Assembly (NCBI RefSeq): GCF_049673105.1
Contig: NZ_JBATXG010000008.1
Location: forward strand, 1-64,000
Direction of reading: 5' to 3'
Length of the DNA: 64,000 nt
Origin: Castellaniella sp049673105
Lineage (GTDB): Bacteria > Pseudomonadota > Gammaproteobacteria > Burkholderiales > Burkholderiaceae_B
Shown here: piece by piece, positions 30,250 through 38,460 of the stretch
How positions within the stretch are numbered: position 1 is the first letter of the stretch
How the letters are laid out: every line of letters starts with the position of its first letter
Notes under the pieces: model-generated
What the model was told of the DNA's origin: nothing
The model's database searches: none
The model's input: the letters and a program-made list of their open reading frames with translations, nothing else
Program-made: the position numbers and the translations under genes

Positions 30250-31716
30250 ATGAGCGGAAATCAAGGCAGGTCGGGCGCCATGGTGTCCACCGGCAACCCC
30301 CTGGCGGCGCAAGCTGCCAGGGAAATCCTGGAAGCCGGCGGTTCTGCCGTGGATGCCGCGATTGCGGCCGATGCGGTCATGGGGGTCGTCGAACCGATGG
30401 CGACGAGCATCGGTGGCGATCTGCTGGCGATGATTCATCAGGCCGGGCAGCCTGTGCTCAGCTATAACGGGACCGGACGCGCGCCCCTTGCTCTGGATGC
30501 TGCGATGGTGCAGGCGCTGCCAGGCGCCCGGATTCCCGAACGTCACCCCCTGTCGGTGACCACGCCAGGAGCGGTGATGGGCTGGTGGGACCTGCATCAG
30601 CGTTTCGGCCGTTTGGAATGGCGGCGTCTGTTTGACACCGCCATTCACCATGCGCGCGCCGGGTTTTCCGTGGCCAGCGTGGCGGCGCATGAATGGGCGA
30701 TTTTCGACTTCGTCCTGCACCAAGATCCCGTGTGCGCCCGACTGTTCCGTGCGGGGCGCCCGCCCGCGTCGGGGGAGCAGTTCCAGAATCCCGAACTGGC
30801 CGACGCCCTGGCATGCATCGCTGTGGATGGTCCCGACTATTTCTATCAGGGGCCGCTGGCCCAGGCTGCGGCGCTGTCCGTCCAGCGGATGGGGGGCGTG
30901 CTGGCGCCCGAGGATTTCCGACGGCATACCGGTGATTTCGTGACCCCCTTGTCCCTGGATTTCTATGGGGCGCGGATCCACGAGTGTCTCCCCAACACGC
31001 ATGGCATTGCGATTCTGGATGCGCTGGCGGCCATTCAGAATCGGGGCGGCGCCCCGGACGATCCCGATACCTGGGTGCAGATGGTCCGAGCGACGGCGGC
31101 GGCGATGGACAAGGCCAAGCGGACAGTCGCGGACCCAGCCGGCAACACGGTCTGTACCGTCGTGGTGGATGCCGCGGGCCTGGCGATCACGCTCATGTCC
31201 AGCGTCTTCAAGCGCTTTGGTTCCGGCATTGCCGTGGCCGATGGCGGGTTCTGCATGCAGAATCGGGGATTCGGCTTTTCCGAACCTGGCCATATCAATG
31301 GGCCGGGGCCGGGTAAGCGCCCTTACCATACGGTGGTCCCAGGGCTGACGACACGGGACGGCGAATTTTTGCTGGGCATGGGGGTCGTCGGCGGCCTGAT
31401 GCAACCCCAGGGGCAGATCCAGATCCTGACGCGGGTCCTGGCGTGGGGCTGGGATATCCAGAAAGCGCTGGATGCTCCGCGCTGGCGTCTGGAGGCGGGC
31501 GATACCCTGGCGATCGAGAAGGGCTTTCCCGACAGCATTGCCCAGGTGTTGCGGGCATCGGGCTACGAAGAGCCTCATGCAGCTGCCGGCGAGCTGGCAG
31601 GCCGCAGCGATTTCGGGGGTGCGCACGCTATTTTTCGCTCGCAGACCGGCGAGCTGCAGGGGGCTGCAGATCCGAGGAAGGACGGTCAGTGGTTAGAGGC
31701 CTTTAAGCTTCAATAA
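30250..31716 (+). CDS. gamma-glutamyltransferase family hydrolase (cytoplasmic, YwrD-like)
   Basis: A 488-aa Ntn-hydrolase of the GGT family. It lacks a signal peptide, unlike periplasmic GGT. The autoprocessing threonine is expected at Thr300 in GNTVCTVVVD, where the usual Thr-Thr-His is replaced by Thr-Val-Cys, as in YwrD-like homologues. FGSGIAVADGGFCMQNRG and KRPYHTVVPG follow as in the small subunit. ATG 30250 follows GGGAG; the preceding GTG could add one residue. Family members hydrolyse gamma-glutamyl amides or act as acylases. In this cluster it may release an amine from a gamma-glutamyl conjugate. Confidence 0.88.
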   Translation: MSGNQGRSGAMVSTGNPLAAQAAREILEAGGSAVDAAIAADAVMGVVEPMATSIGGDLLAMIHQAGQPVLSYNGTGRAPLALDAAMVQALPGARIPERHPLSVTTPGAVMGWWDLHQRFGRLEWRRLFDTAIHHARAGFSVASVAAHEWAIFDFVLHQDPVCARLFRAGRPPASGEQFQNPELADALACIAVDGPDYFYQGPLAQAAALSVQRMGGVLAPEDFRRHTGDFVTPLSLDFYGARIHECLPNTHGIAILDALAAIQNRGGAPDDPDTWVQMVRATAAAMDKAKRTVADPAGNTVCTVVVDAAGLAITLMSSVFKRFGSGIAVADGGFCMQNRGFGFSEPGHINGPGPGKRPYHTVVPGLTTRDGEFLLGMGVVGGLMQPQGQIQILTRVLAWGWDIQKALDAPRWRLEAGDTLAIEKGFPDSIAQVLRASGYEEPHAAAGELAGRSDFGGAHAIFRSQTGELQGAADPRKDGQWLEAFKLQ

Positions 31717-31760
31717 TCCAGGATTCGAAATTCGCGGGATAACCCTTATTTTCCGCAACA

Positions 31761-31786
31761 GTATACGGTATACAATAGTCTATACA
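31761..31786 (+). promoter_or_regulatory. tandem GTATAC elements 5 and 6, before the diiron oxygenase operon
   Basis: GTATAC at 31761-31766 and again at 31768-31773, the second inside ACGGTATACAATA, followed by CTATAC at 31780-31785. TACAAT (31771-31776) is a -10-like hexamer. The nearest supported ATG is about 105 bases downstream. Confidence 0.65.
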
Positions 31787-31879
31787 TGCTGCTCAATCGA
31801 TCCACACCACATGCGGATTTTCCTGGGCAAGGTCTTGCGACCACCTACTTTTATGTTGTGTTTTGATACGGGAATGGAA

Positions 31880-32611
31880 ATGGCTACATTGATGAACCAA
31901 GATGAATTCCGCACTGCCCTGGAATTGGCGATTAAGGGCAATAGCGCGAATAAGGCTCCCTTCAGCGTGGCTTGGGCGACCGGAAAACTGAGCCGGGCCC
32001 ATATGGCGCGATGGGCTGAGAACCACTATCACTATGTCGGTCCGTTTGCGGACTACCTGGCCTACGTCTACGCACGCATGCCCGACAACTTCACCGACGC
32101 CAAGGACTTCCTCCTGGCCAATATGTATGAAGAGGAAATCGGCGGTGATCGCCACACTGATCTGCTGATCCGGTTCGCCGAAGCTTGCGGCACGACGCGC
32201 GAGCGCGTGGAAGATCCGGACAACATGTCGCCGACCACGCGTGCGCTGCAGTCCTGGTGTTATTGCGTGGCGATGCGGGAAGACCCCATCGTCGCGGTGG
32301 CTGGCCTGGTCGTGGGCCTGGAATCGCAGGTGCCGTCGATCTATCGCAAACAGTCGCCGATTCTGAAGGAGCAATACGGTTTTACCGACGAAGAAGCCGA
32401 ATTCTTCGACCTGCACATCGTCTCGGATGAAATCCACGGCGAACGTGGCTATCAGATCGTTCTGGAGCACGCCAACACGGTGGAACTGCAGCAGAAATGC
32501 CTGCACATCTGCGAGATCGGCGCGAAGATGCGGTATCTGTACACCACCGCTCTGTACAACGATTACGTGAAAGACGAGATCTCCCTCGAAGAACTGGAAA
32601 TGGCGGCATAA
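31880..32611 (+). CDS. heme-oxygenase-like diiron oxidase/oxygenase (TenA/PqqC/CADD fold)
   Basis: A 243-aa all-helical protein of the TenA/PqqC superfamily (iron-containing redox enzyme family). From ATG 31880 the six expected diiron ligands are present with spacing close to Chlamydia CADD: Glu85 and His92 (EEIGGDRH), Glu148 (GLESQ), then His179, Asp183 and His186 (HIVSDEIH). This ligand set belongs to heme-oxygenase-like diiron enzymes such as UndA, SznF, BesC and CADD, which use O2 for C-H, C-C or N oxidation, and not to thiaminase TenA. The frame is open from 31811; 31880 has GGGA upstream. It leads an operon with an ALDH, a GlcG-like protein and a dedicated reductase. Its substrate is unknown. 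Confidence 0.87.
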   Translation: MATLMNQDEFRTALELAIKGNSANKAPFSVAWATGKLSRAHMARWAENHYHYVGPFADYLAYVYARMPDNFTDAKDFLLANMYEEEIGGDRHTDLLIRFAEACGTTRERVEDPDNMSPTTRALQSWCYCVAMREDPIVAVAGLVVGLESQVPSIYRKQSPILKEQYGFTDEEAEFFDLHIVSDEIHGERGYQIVLEHANTVELQQKCLHICEIGAKMRYLYTTALYNDYVKDEISLEELEMAA

Positions 32612-32739
32612 ACAGGCCGGGCGCACGGGCGGCAGTCGGCCTGCCCGCGCGCAGCCGGCGAGTTCTTTCTTCATGGAATCGATCCGGATGGCGTGGCGCC
32701 CCAGGGCCTTGCGCAATCCGGGCAACAGGATGATTGGCT

Positions 32740-34200
32740 GTGGGTAATATCAATACGCAGGTCTTCAAGAATCACGTCGGTGGGACATGGCAGGATGCGG
32801 CTTCGGGCGACACCTACCCCAATCCCAATCCAGCCGACACATCGGATATCGTCGGACACTTTCAGGATTCAGACAAACAGGATGCCCGGGCTGCAATCGA
32901 GGCGGCTCATGCTGCGTTTCCGGCCTGGTTCGCCACGCCGATTTCCAAGCGGGCAGCCATCCTGATGCGCGCCGCCGAACTGCTGCGCGACAGGGCGGAT
33001 CAGATCGCCGAAGAGCTCACTCGAGAAGAAGGCAAGCAACTGTCGCAGGCCAAGGCCGAAGTGCTAAGGTCCGCCGGCACCTTGCAGTTCTATGCGATCG
33101 AGGGTCAGACCTATTCCGGTGAAACCTTTCCTCAGGACGACCCTGACATGGTGGTCTACACCCAGCGCGAACCGTTGGGCGTCGTCACCGTTATTTCGCC
33201 CTGGAATTTCCCGATCTCCATCCCGTCCCGCAAGATCGCGCCCGCGCTGATCACGGGGAACACCGTGGTCTTCAAGCCATCGACGGATGCACCACTGTCG
33301 GGCTATCGCCTGGCCGAGGCCCTGGTCGATGCCGGTATCCCGGCAGGTGTCCTGAATTTCGTGACGGGCCGGGCTTCCCGGGTCGGCGATGTGTTGACGC
33401 AGTCGCCTGAGGTCCGAGCCGTGACGTTTACCGGGTCGACGCAGGCCGGCGAGGCTATTCATCGCGGCGCCTCGATGACGACGCGTCTGCAAATGGAGTT
33501 AGGGGGCAAGAACCCGCTGATCGTGATGGCGGACGCCGATATTGACCTGGCCGTCGATCTGACTATCAAAGGCGGCTTGTCGCTGACCGGGCAAGCCTGC
33601 ACCGGCACCAGCCGGGTGTTGGTGGATCGATCGGTCTTGCAGCCGTACACCGATAAGCTGCTGCAGCAGGTCGCACGGCTGAAGATCGGGGCCGGGATGC
33701 AGGCTGGCAATGACCTGGGGCCTTTGGCGACCGAGAACCAGATGAAGACGGTGCTGGAATACGTCGCGATCGGCAAGGCCGAAGCCACTCACCTGGTGGG
33801 AGGGGATCGACTGAGCGGAGAGGGCTATGACCGGGGCTACTTCGTGACGCCGGCCATATTCACCGACGTGAAGCCCGATATGAAGATCGCACGCGAAGAG
33901 ATCTTCGGGCCCGTCATTGCGATCCTGTCGGTGGATGGGTACGAAGAGGCGATCCGCATCGCCAACGACACGGAATATGGCTTGTCGGCGAGCATCGTGA
34001 CACGGGATGCGCGGCTTGCCCACCGATTTGCAAACGAGATCCAGACCGGCACCGTCAAGATCAATCGCACGACGACCGGGAACCTGACGAATGCGCCGTT
34101 TGGCGGCATCAAGCGTTCCAGTACGGCGACATTCAGAGAGTCCGGGCGCGCCGGCCTGGAATTCTTCACACAGATTAAGACAGTCTATCGCGGCGTTTGA
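32740..34200 (+). CDS. aldehyde dehydrogenase (NAD(P)-dependent)
   Basis: A 486-aa ALDH-superfamily enzyme. The active-site cysteine is Cys287 (GQACTGTSR) and the general base Glu253 (LQMELGGKN), 34 residues apart as usual. ISPWNFP and FTGSTQAGEAI mark the cofactor site. The C-terminal segment with TTTGNLTNAPFGG and STATFRESGRAG resembles the alpha-ketoglutarate-semialdehyde dehydrogenase group, so an omega-oxo acid is a possible substrate. GTG 32740 has AGGA at good distance; TTG 32734 is too close to it. It follows the diiron enzyme by 128 bases and probably oxidises the aldehyde that enzyme produces. Confidence 0.92.
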   Translation: MGNINTQVFKNHVGGTWQDAASGDTYPNPNPADTSDIVGHFQDSDKQDARAAIEAAHAAFPAWFATPISKRAAILMRAAELLRDRADQIAEELTREEGKQLSQAKAEVLRSAGTLQFYAIEGQTYSGETFPQDDPDMVVYTQREPLGVVTVISPWNFPISIPSRKIAPALITGNTVVFKPSTDAPLSGYRLAEALVDAGIPAGVLNFVTGRASRVGDVLTQSPEVRAVTFTGSTQAGEAIHRGASMTTRLQMELGGKNPLIVMADADIDLAVDLTIKGGLSLTGQACTGTSRVLVDRSVLQPYTDKLLQQVARLKIGAGMQAGNDLGPLATENQMKTVLEYVAIGKAEATHLVGGDRLSGEGYDRGYFVTPAIFTDVKPDMKIAREEIFGPVIAILSVDGYEEAIRIANDTEYGLSASIVTRDARLAHRFANEIQTGTVKINRTTTGNLTNAPFGGIKRSSTATFRESGRAGLEFFTQIKTVYRGV

Positions 34201-34264
34201 CGATGGATTTCGATGATGGCCCAGGACTGGGACCATCGCAGCACTCAGGAACTGGAGAACAGAT

Positions 34265-34744
34265 ATGAAAAAGACCCTGCAACTGGAACAGGAAGAAGCC
34301 CGTCTGATGGTGGATGCCGCCATTGCGCGATCCAAGGAGATCGGGGTTTTGGAGACCGTGTGCGTGGTGGACGCGGGCGGCTTTCCGATTGTTCTGGAGC
34401 GTATGAACGGCGCCCGGATCACCGGACCGCAGATTGCCATGAACAAGGCTTTCACCGCTGCGGGTCACAAGCGTTCCACGCACCTGTTTACCACGCCGCC
34501 CAACGGGCCGGCGCTGCCGGGCAACGAAGCCTTTGGCATTCAGCTCAGCTTTGAAGGGCGCTTCGCCGCATTCGTGGGTGGTTTCCCCATCGTGGTCGAT
34601 GACGAGGTCATCGGCGGCATCGGCTTGAGCGGTGGTAATGGCAAGCAGGATACCGAGGCGGGTCTTGCCGGTCTGCGGGCGTTGGCCCAGGCGCTGAAGG
34701 CCAAGGGCATGACCGTGCTGGTAGAAGCCGATATCAAGAAGTAA
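34265..34744 (+). CDS. GlcG/HbpS family heme-binding protein
   Basis: A 159-aa DUF336 protein with the usual elements CVVDAGGFPIVLERMNGA, NKAFTAAGHKRST, and FVGGFPIVVDDEVIGGIGLSGG. No signal peptide is present, so it should be cytoplasmic, unlike secreted HbpS. GlcG-like proteins recur in catabolic operons without an established role; some bind heme, cobalamin or iron. Here it lies between the ALDH and the reductase and could help assemble or protect the diiron enzyme (speculative). Confidence 0.88.
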   Translation: MKKTLQLEQEEARLMVDAAIARSKEIGVLETVCVVDAGGFPIVLERMNGARITGPQIAMNKAFTAAGHKRSTHLFTTPPNGPALPGNEAFGIQLSFEGRFAAFVGGFPIVVDDEVIGGIGLSGGNGKQDTEAGLAGLRALAQALKAKGMTVLVEADIKK

Positions 34745-34780
34745 GCGCAGCAGTCGGCGAGAAAAATCAGGAGAGTCGCC

Positions 34781-35800
34781 ATGAGTCATCGAATCGTAGT
34801 ATCGGATACCAACGAAGCTTTCGACGTGTCGAGTCACGAAACGATTCTGGATGCCGCCTTGAGGGCCGGCATCAAGCTTCCGCACGAGTGCACCTTCGGA
34901 GGCTGCGGCACGTGCAGGATCAAAGTGCAAGAAGGATCCGCCCACTACGACGAATTCCCTATGGCGCTGACCGAGGAAGAGGCGGCCCAGGGTTATGCCC
35001 TGGCCTGTCAGGCACGTCCTGATGGCGACATGGTGATCACGCCGGCCAGCAAAGGGCTGGAACTGCCGGATCCCGTCCGGACGCATGCCGAAGTTCGGGC
35101 GGTGGAACCGCTGACCGCCGATATTTCGCGCCTGGTGTTGCAACTGCCGGAAGACCTGGATTGCGAGTATCGGCCCGGCCAGCACATGAACATTCTGCTC
35201 AAGGGCGTAGGTGAGCGTAGCTTCTCGATGGCGAGCGCCTATCCCTTTGGCAACGAGGTCGAATTTCACATCCGGCGAGTGCCGGGCGGGTATTTCACCC
35301 AGGATCTATCGGGATCGCTGGCGACGGGCAGCCTGCTGGACGTCGAGATCCCGCGTGGGACGTTCTGCTACCACCCTGACGATTACCGGCCCATGATGTT
35401 TGTGGCGACCGGCACCGGTCTGGCGCCGATCCGTGCCATCCTGGAATCCCTGCTGGATGACGAGGACTGTCCGCCGGTATCCCTGTATTGGGGCATGCGC
35501 ACCGAAGCCGATCTGTATGCTCGCGAGGAACTGGAATCGTGGGCCGACAGACTGTATGAATTCAATTTCGTGCCGGTCCTGTCGCAGGCATCGGATGTCT
35601 GGCGAGGCAGGCGCGGCCATGTGCAGCAAGCCATCGCTCAGGATTTCGACGAGGTATCCGAATTTTCCTTCTACCTGTGTGGATCGCCGGGTATGGTGAC
35701 GGATACCAAGCGGTTGTTGCTGGGGCTGGGGGCCGAGTTGGACTACATCTATTCGGACAGCTTCACCTTCCATCACCGTGAGCATCCGGTGGAAGCCTGA
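34781..35800 (+). CDS. ferredoxin-FAD-NAD(P)H reductase of an oxygenase system
   Basis: A 339-aa electron-transfer component. Residues 1-90 are a plant-type [2Fe-2S] domain with Cys37, Cys42, Cys45 and Cys76. Residues 100-200 bind FAD (RPGQHMNI, RSFSMAS), and 205-330 bind NAD(P)H (FVATGTGLAPIRAIL, YLCGSPGMV). The layout is that of benzoate dioxygenase reductase and phenol hydroxylase P5. AGGAGAG precedes the ATG. It is the last gene of the unit that starts with the diiron enzyme, so it probably supplies electrons to it, directly or via the two ferredoxins at 24 kb. No Rieske or classical oxygenase subunit is encoded nearby. Confidence 0.93.
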   Translation: MSHRIVVSDTNEAFDVSSHETILDAALRAGIKLPHECTFGGCGTCRIKVQEGSAHYDEFPMALTEEEAAQGYALACQARPDGDMVITPASKGLELPDPVRTHAEVRAVEPLTADISRLVLQLPEDLDCEYRPGQHMNILLKGVGERSFSMASAYPFGNEVEFHIRRVPGGYFTQDLSGSLATGSLLDVEIPRGTFCYHPDDYRPMMFVATGTGLAPIRAILESLLDDEDCPPVSLYWGMRTEADLYAREELESWADRLYEFNFVPVLSQASDVWRGRRGHVQQAIAQDFDEVSEFSFYLCGSPGMVTDTKRLLLGLGAELDYIYSDSFTFHHREHPVEA

Positions 35801-35841
35801 TGGCTTTCACCGGACTAAGCGCTGGCCGGCACCCACGGTGA

Positions 35842-36084
35842 TCATGAGGATGCATGCGCGTGGCGATGACGATGATGCACAGCGGTCCGCTGGTGCGGCG
35901 TGTTGCTGGACCCAGTGGCCGAGAGTTCGCCGGATTCGGCCATTTCACCCTTCAGGGCCTTTGCCAGATCTTTCGCGGTGATGGTGATCAGCGGGATGGT
36001 GCGCCGCAGAACCGAACGATGCTTGTAAAAACGACCGAGTGATTCACCCAGCGGTGTGGAGGGGTAGCGATTAGGGGATGCCAT
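35842..36084 (-). CDS. small protein with His-rich C-terminus, no known family
   Basis: An 80-aa protein I do not recognise. It is supported as a gene by AGGAG seven bases before ATG 36084 and by a GTATAC element with TATACT 43 bases further upstream, as in front of the other cluster genes. The N-terminal part is basic and compact (YPSTPLGESLGRFYKHRSV), followed by a short helix-prone stretch with AKDLAKALKGEMAES. The tail contains HHRHRHAH, a likely metal-binding segment. There is no signal peptide. It converges on the reductase gene. An iron-handling or regulatory role for the diiron enzyme is conceivable but unproven. Confidence 0.65.
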   Translation of the reverse strand: MASPNRYPSTPLGESLGRFYKHRSVLRRTIPLITITAKDLAKALKGEMAESGELSATGSSNTPHQRTAVHHRHRHAHASS

Positions 36085-36126
36085 GATGGTTCTCCTGTAT
36101 GAGTTCGTCTTGATTGACTTGTATTT

Positions 36127-36134
36127 AGTATACC
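36127..36134 (-). promoter_or_regulatory. GTATAC element 7, before the His-rich protein gene
   Basis: On the minus strand CGGTATACTA, containing TATACT as a -10-like hexamer. It lies 43 bases before ATG 36084. Confidence 0.55.
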
Positions 36135-36238
36135 GTTTATTGACCGAATTTACTAGTATTAACCCTAATATCGATAGGTCATTTACTCGTGTGACTCGTC
36201 GGGTCGGGCGGCTGGTCGGCTGATCAACCCCGATCCGC

Positions 36239-36256
36239 TTGTCATATGCCCGACAT
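36239..36256 (+). promoter_or_regulatory. possible PHO box upstream of phoX
   Basis: TTGTCAT and CCGACAT are two 7-base repeats separated by four bases, the layout of a PhoB site (consensus CTGTCAT repeats). One and two mismatches respectively. It is 52 bases before the phosphatase ATG. Confidence 0.4.
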
Positions 36257-36308
36257 ATAGGCTCACTAGACTGCAGGCTTCTATCCCTGTCACGTCAAGG
36301 ACGAGCCG

Positions 36309-38366
36309 ATGCAGTTTCCTTCTTATGATCTGGACGATATCTCCGCCAACCCTTCCTGTCAGGAGTCGCTGGCGAATCTGCGGGCGCGCCTGAGCCGTCG
36401 GCGTTTCATGGCCGGCGGGCTAGGCGTTGGAGCCGTGGGTTTTCTGGGCGGCATGCTGCCGCTGGCGCAAGCCCTGGCCGCCACCGGCGTGGCGCCTGCC
36501 GCCCAGGCGCTGGGCTTTGAGCCTGTGCCCATGAGCACGAGTGACTCGGTTGTCGTCCCCAAAGGATACGCCCACGCCGTGATCAAACGCTGGGGCGACC
36601 CCCTGCATGCGAGTGCGCCCGCATTCAAGGGCGATGCCAGCGACGACAGCGCCGCCCAGGAGCAGCAGGTCGGCTACAACCACGACGGTATGCATTTCTT
36701 CCCCATCGACGGCAAGAACGCAAACCCAGGCAGCAGCACGGAAGGTCTGCTGGTCACCAACCACGAATACGTCACACCGCATTATTTCTTTCCGGTCGGC
36801 GTACAGCCCGGCGGGCAGGGCTGGTCGCTGGACTGGATCCGCAAGGCGCAGCATGCGCAAGGGGTATCCGTCACCCACATCCGCCTGGATGCACAGGGGC
36901 AGTGGCAATTGGTCGCCGATTCGCCCTACAACCGCAGCATTCATGCCAACACTGCCATCGATCTGGTCGGGCCTTCAGCCGGGCATGCCTTGATGCAGAC
37001 GCAGGCCGACCCCAGCGGGCGGCAGGCGCGCGGTACTTTCGGCAATTGCGGCAACGGCTGGACGCCTTGGAACACCTATCTGACCTGCGAAGAAAATTTC
37101 ACCGACTATTTTGGCGTCGGCAAGCAGGATGCGAAGGCGGTCGATTACCCGGATGCGGCCTATCGCGAACACATGCAGCGTTACAAGGGCGCCGGCAAAG
37201 CAGCCGATCCCGAATATGCCTGGGACCTGCACGATGCGCGTTTCGACTGGACGCAGGAACCCAATGAATACAACCGCCACGGCTGGATCGTCGAGATTGA
37301 TCCCTTCGACCCCAAGGCCGCGCCGCGCAAACTGACGGCGCTGGGTCGCTTCAAACACGAAAACGCCGCCCTGATGATTGCGCCCGACGGACACGTGGTG
37401 GTCTATATGGGGGATGACCAGCAGAGCGAGTATCTCTATAAATTCGTCTCTGACGAGGTTTTCCGCGAGAGCGACCCCGCCCATAACCGTCAATTGCTGG
37501 AGCAGGGCACGCTGTACGTCGCGCGTTTTGGCGCCGGCGCCGACGGACAGGGCACGGGTCGCTGGATACCGCTGACTCTGGAGTCCAAGGCCATCGATGG
37601 CCGGCGCTTGGGCGCCTTGTTCAACGAGGATATGGGTGAATTGCTGATCAAGACCCGTCAAGCAGCGGACGCCGTGGGCGCCACGCCGATGGATCGCCCG
37701 GAATGGGTGGCCGTGCACCCGGACCGGCGCGAAGCCTACGTCACGCTGACCAACAACAGCGCGCGCGGCAGCGGCAAGCCCCGCTGGCCGGGCGGCCCGG
37801 CGCACCCCGAAGCGGATGCCGCCAACCCGCGCGACAAGAACATCTACGGCCAGATCGTGCGCTGGCGCGAGACGGGCGATGCCGCCACCAATCAGGCATT
37901 CACCTGGGACATCTTCCTGCTGGCGGGCAATCCGGGCCTGTATGGTCAGGACGATTCCCGCCGCGGCTCGCGCAACGTGACGCCGGACAATATGTTCAAC
38001 AGCCCGGATGGCCTGGGCTTTGATCCGCAGGGCCGCTTGTGGATCCAGACGGATGGCAAATACAGCAATAGCGGGGACTACGCCGGCCAGGGCAATAACC
38101 AGATGTTGGTAGCCGATCCCGTATCGGGCGAACTGCGCCGCTTCCTGACCGGCCCCAAGGGCTGCGAGGTCACCGGCATCACCTGGACGCCCGATCAGCG
38201 TTTCGTCTTCATCAATATCCAGCATCCAGGCGAAGGACCGGATCTGGACGACGCTCAGACCAAGCCTTTGTCCGCGTCGAATTGGCCGGATGGCGCCCAG
38301 GCTACGCGCCCGCGTCCCGCCACGGTCGTGATCTGGAAACAGGACGGCGGCATCGTCGGCAGTTGA
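36309..38366 (+). CDS. phoX: PhoX family phosphatase (DUF839), Tat-exported
   Basis: A 685-aa protein with a twin-arginine signal (SRRRFMAGGLGVGAVGF, residues 28-60). The DUF839/PhoX body includes EGLLVTNHEYVTPHYFF, GNCGNGWTPWNTYLTCEENFTDYFG and NMFNSPDGLGFDPQGRLWIQTDG. PhoX enzymes are calcium/iron-dependent periplasmic alkaline phosphatases made under phosphate starvation; longer DUF839 proteins may have other activities. AAGGA precedes the ATG, and a possible PHO box lies upstream. It appears unrelated to the preceding cluster. Confidence 0.88.
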   Translation: MQFPSYDLDDISANPSCQESLANLRARLSRRRFMAGGLGVGAVGFLGGMLPLAQALAATGVAPAAQALGFEPVPMSTSDSVVVPKGYAHAVIKRWGDPLHASAPAFKGDASDDSAAQEQQVGYNHDGMHFFPIDGKNANPGSSTEGLLVTNHEYVTPHYFFPVGVQPGGQGWSLDWIRKAQHAQGVSVTHIRLDAQGQWQLVADSPYNRSIHANTAIDLVGPSAGHALMQTQADPSGRQARGTFGNCGNGWTPWNTYLTCEENFTDYFGVGKQDAKAVDYPDAAYREHMQRYKGAGKAADPEYAWDLHDARFDWTQEPNEYNRHGWIVEIDPFDPKAAPRKLTALGRFKHENAALMIAPDGHVVVYMGDDQQSEYLYKFVSDEVFRESDPAHNRQLLEQGTLYVARFGAGADGQGTGRWIPLTLESKAIDGRRLGALFNEDMGELLIKTRQAADAVGATPMDRPEWVAVHPDRREAYVTLTNNSARGSGKPRWPGGPAHPEADAANPRDKNIYGQIVRWRETGDAATNQAFTWDIFLLAGNPGLYGQDDSRRGSRNVTPDNMFNSPDGLGFDPQGRLWIQTDGKYSNSGDYAGQGNNQMLVADPVSGELRRFLTGPKGCEVTGITWTPDQRFVFINIQHPGEGPDLDDAQTKPLSASNWPDGAQATRPRPATVVIWKQDGGIVGS

Positions 38367-38460
38367 TGGGGGCGCCGGCTGGCAGACGTGCCGCTCGGGT
38401 GGCGCATCGGCCAGCCGACCGCAGGCCTGTCAGGCGTTCTCGGGCAATGCGTCCAAAAAC

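Noticed and set aside
31811..32611. longer reading of the diiron enzyme starting at 31811
   Set aside because: The extra 23 residues are not like the family N-terminus and that ATG has no RBS; ATG 31880 is better supported.
31880..32611. classification as thiaminase II (TenA) or PqqC
   Set aside because: The TenA catalytic cysteine context and PqqC substrate residues are not evident, while all six diiron ligands are; no thiamine or PQQ genes are adjacent.
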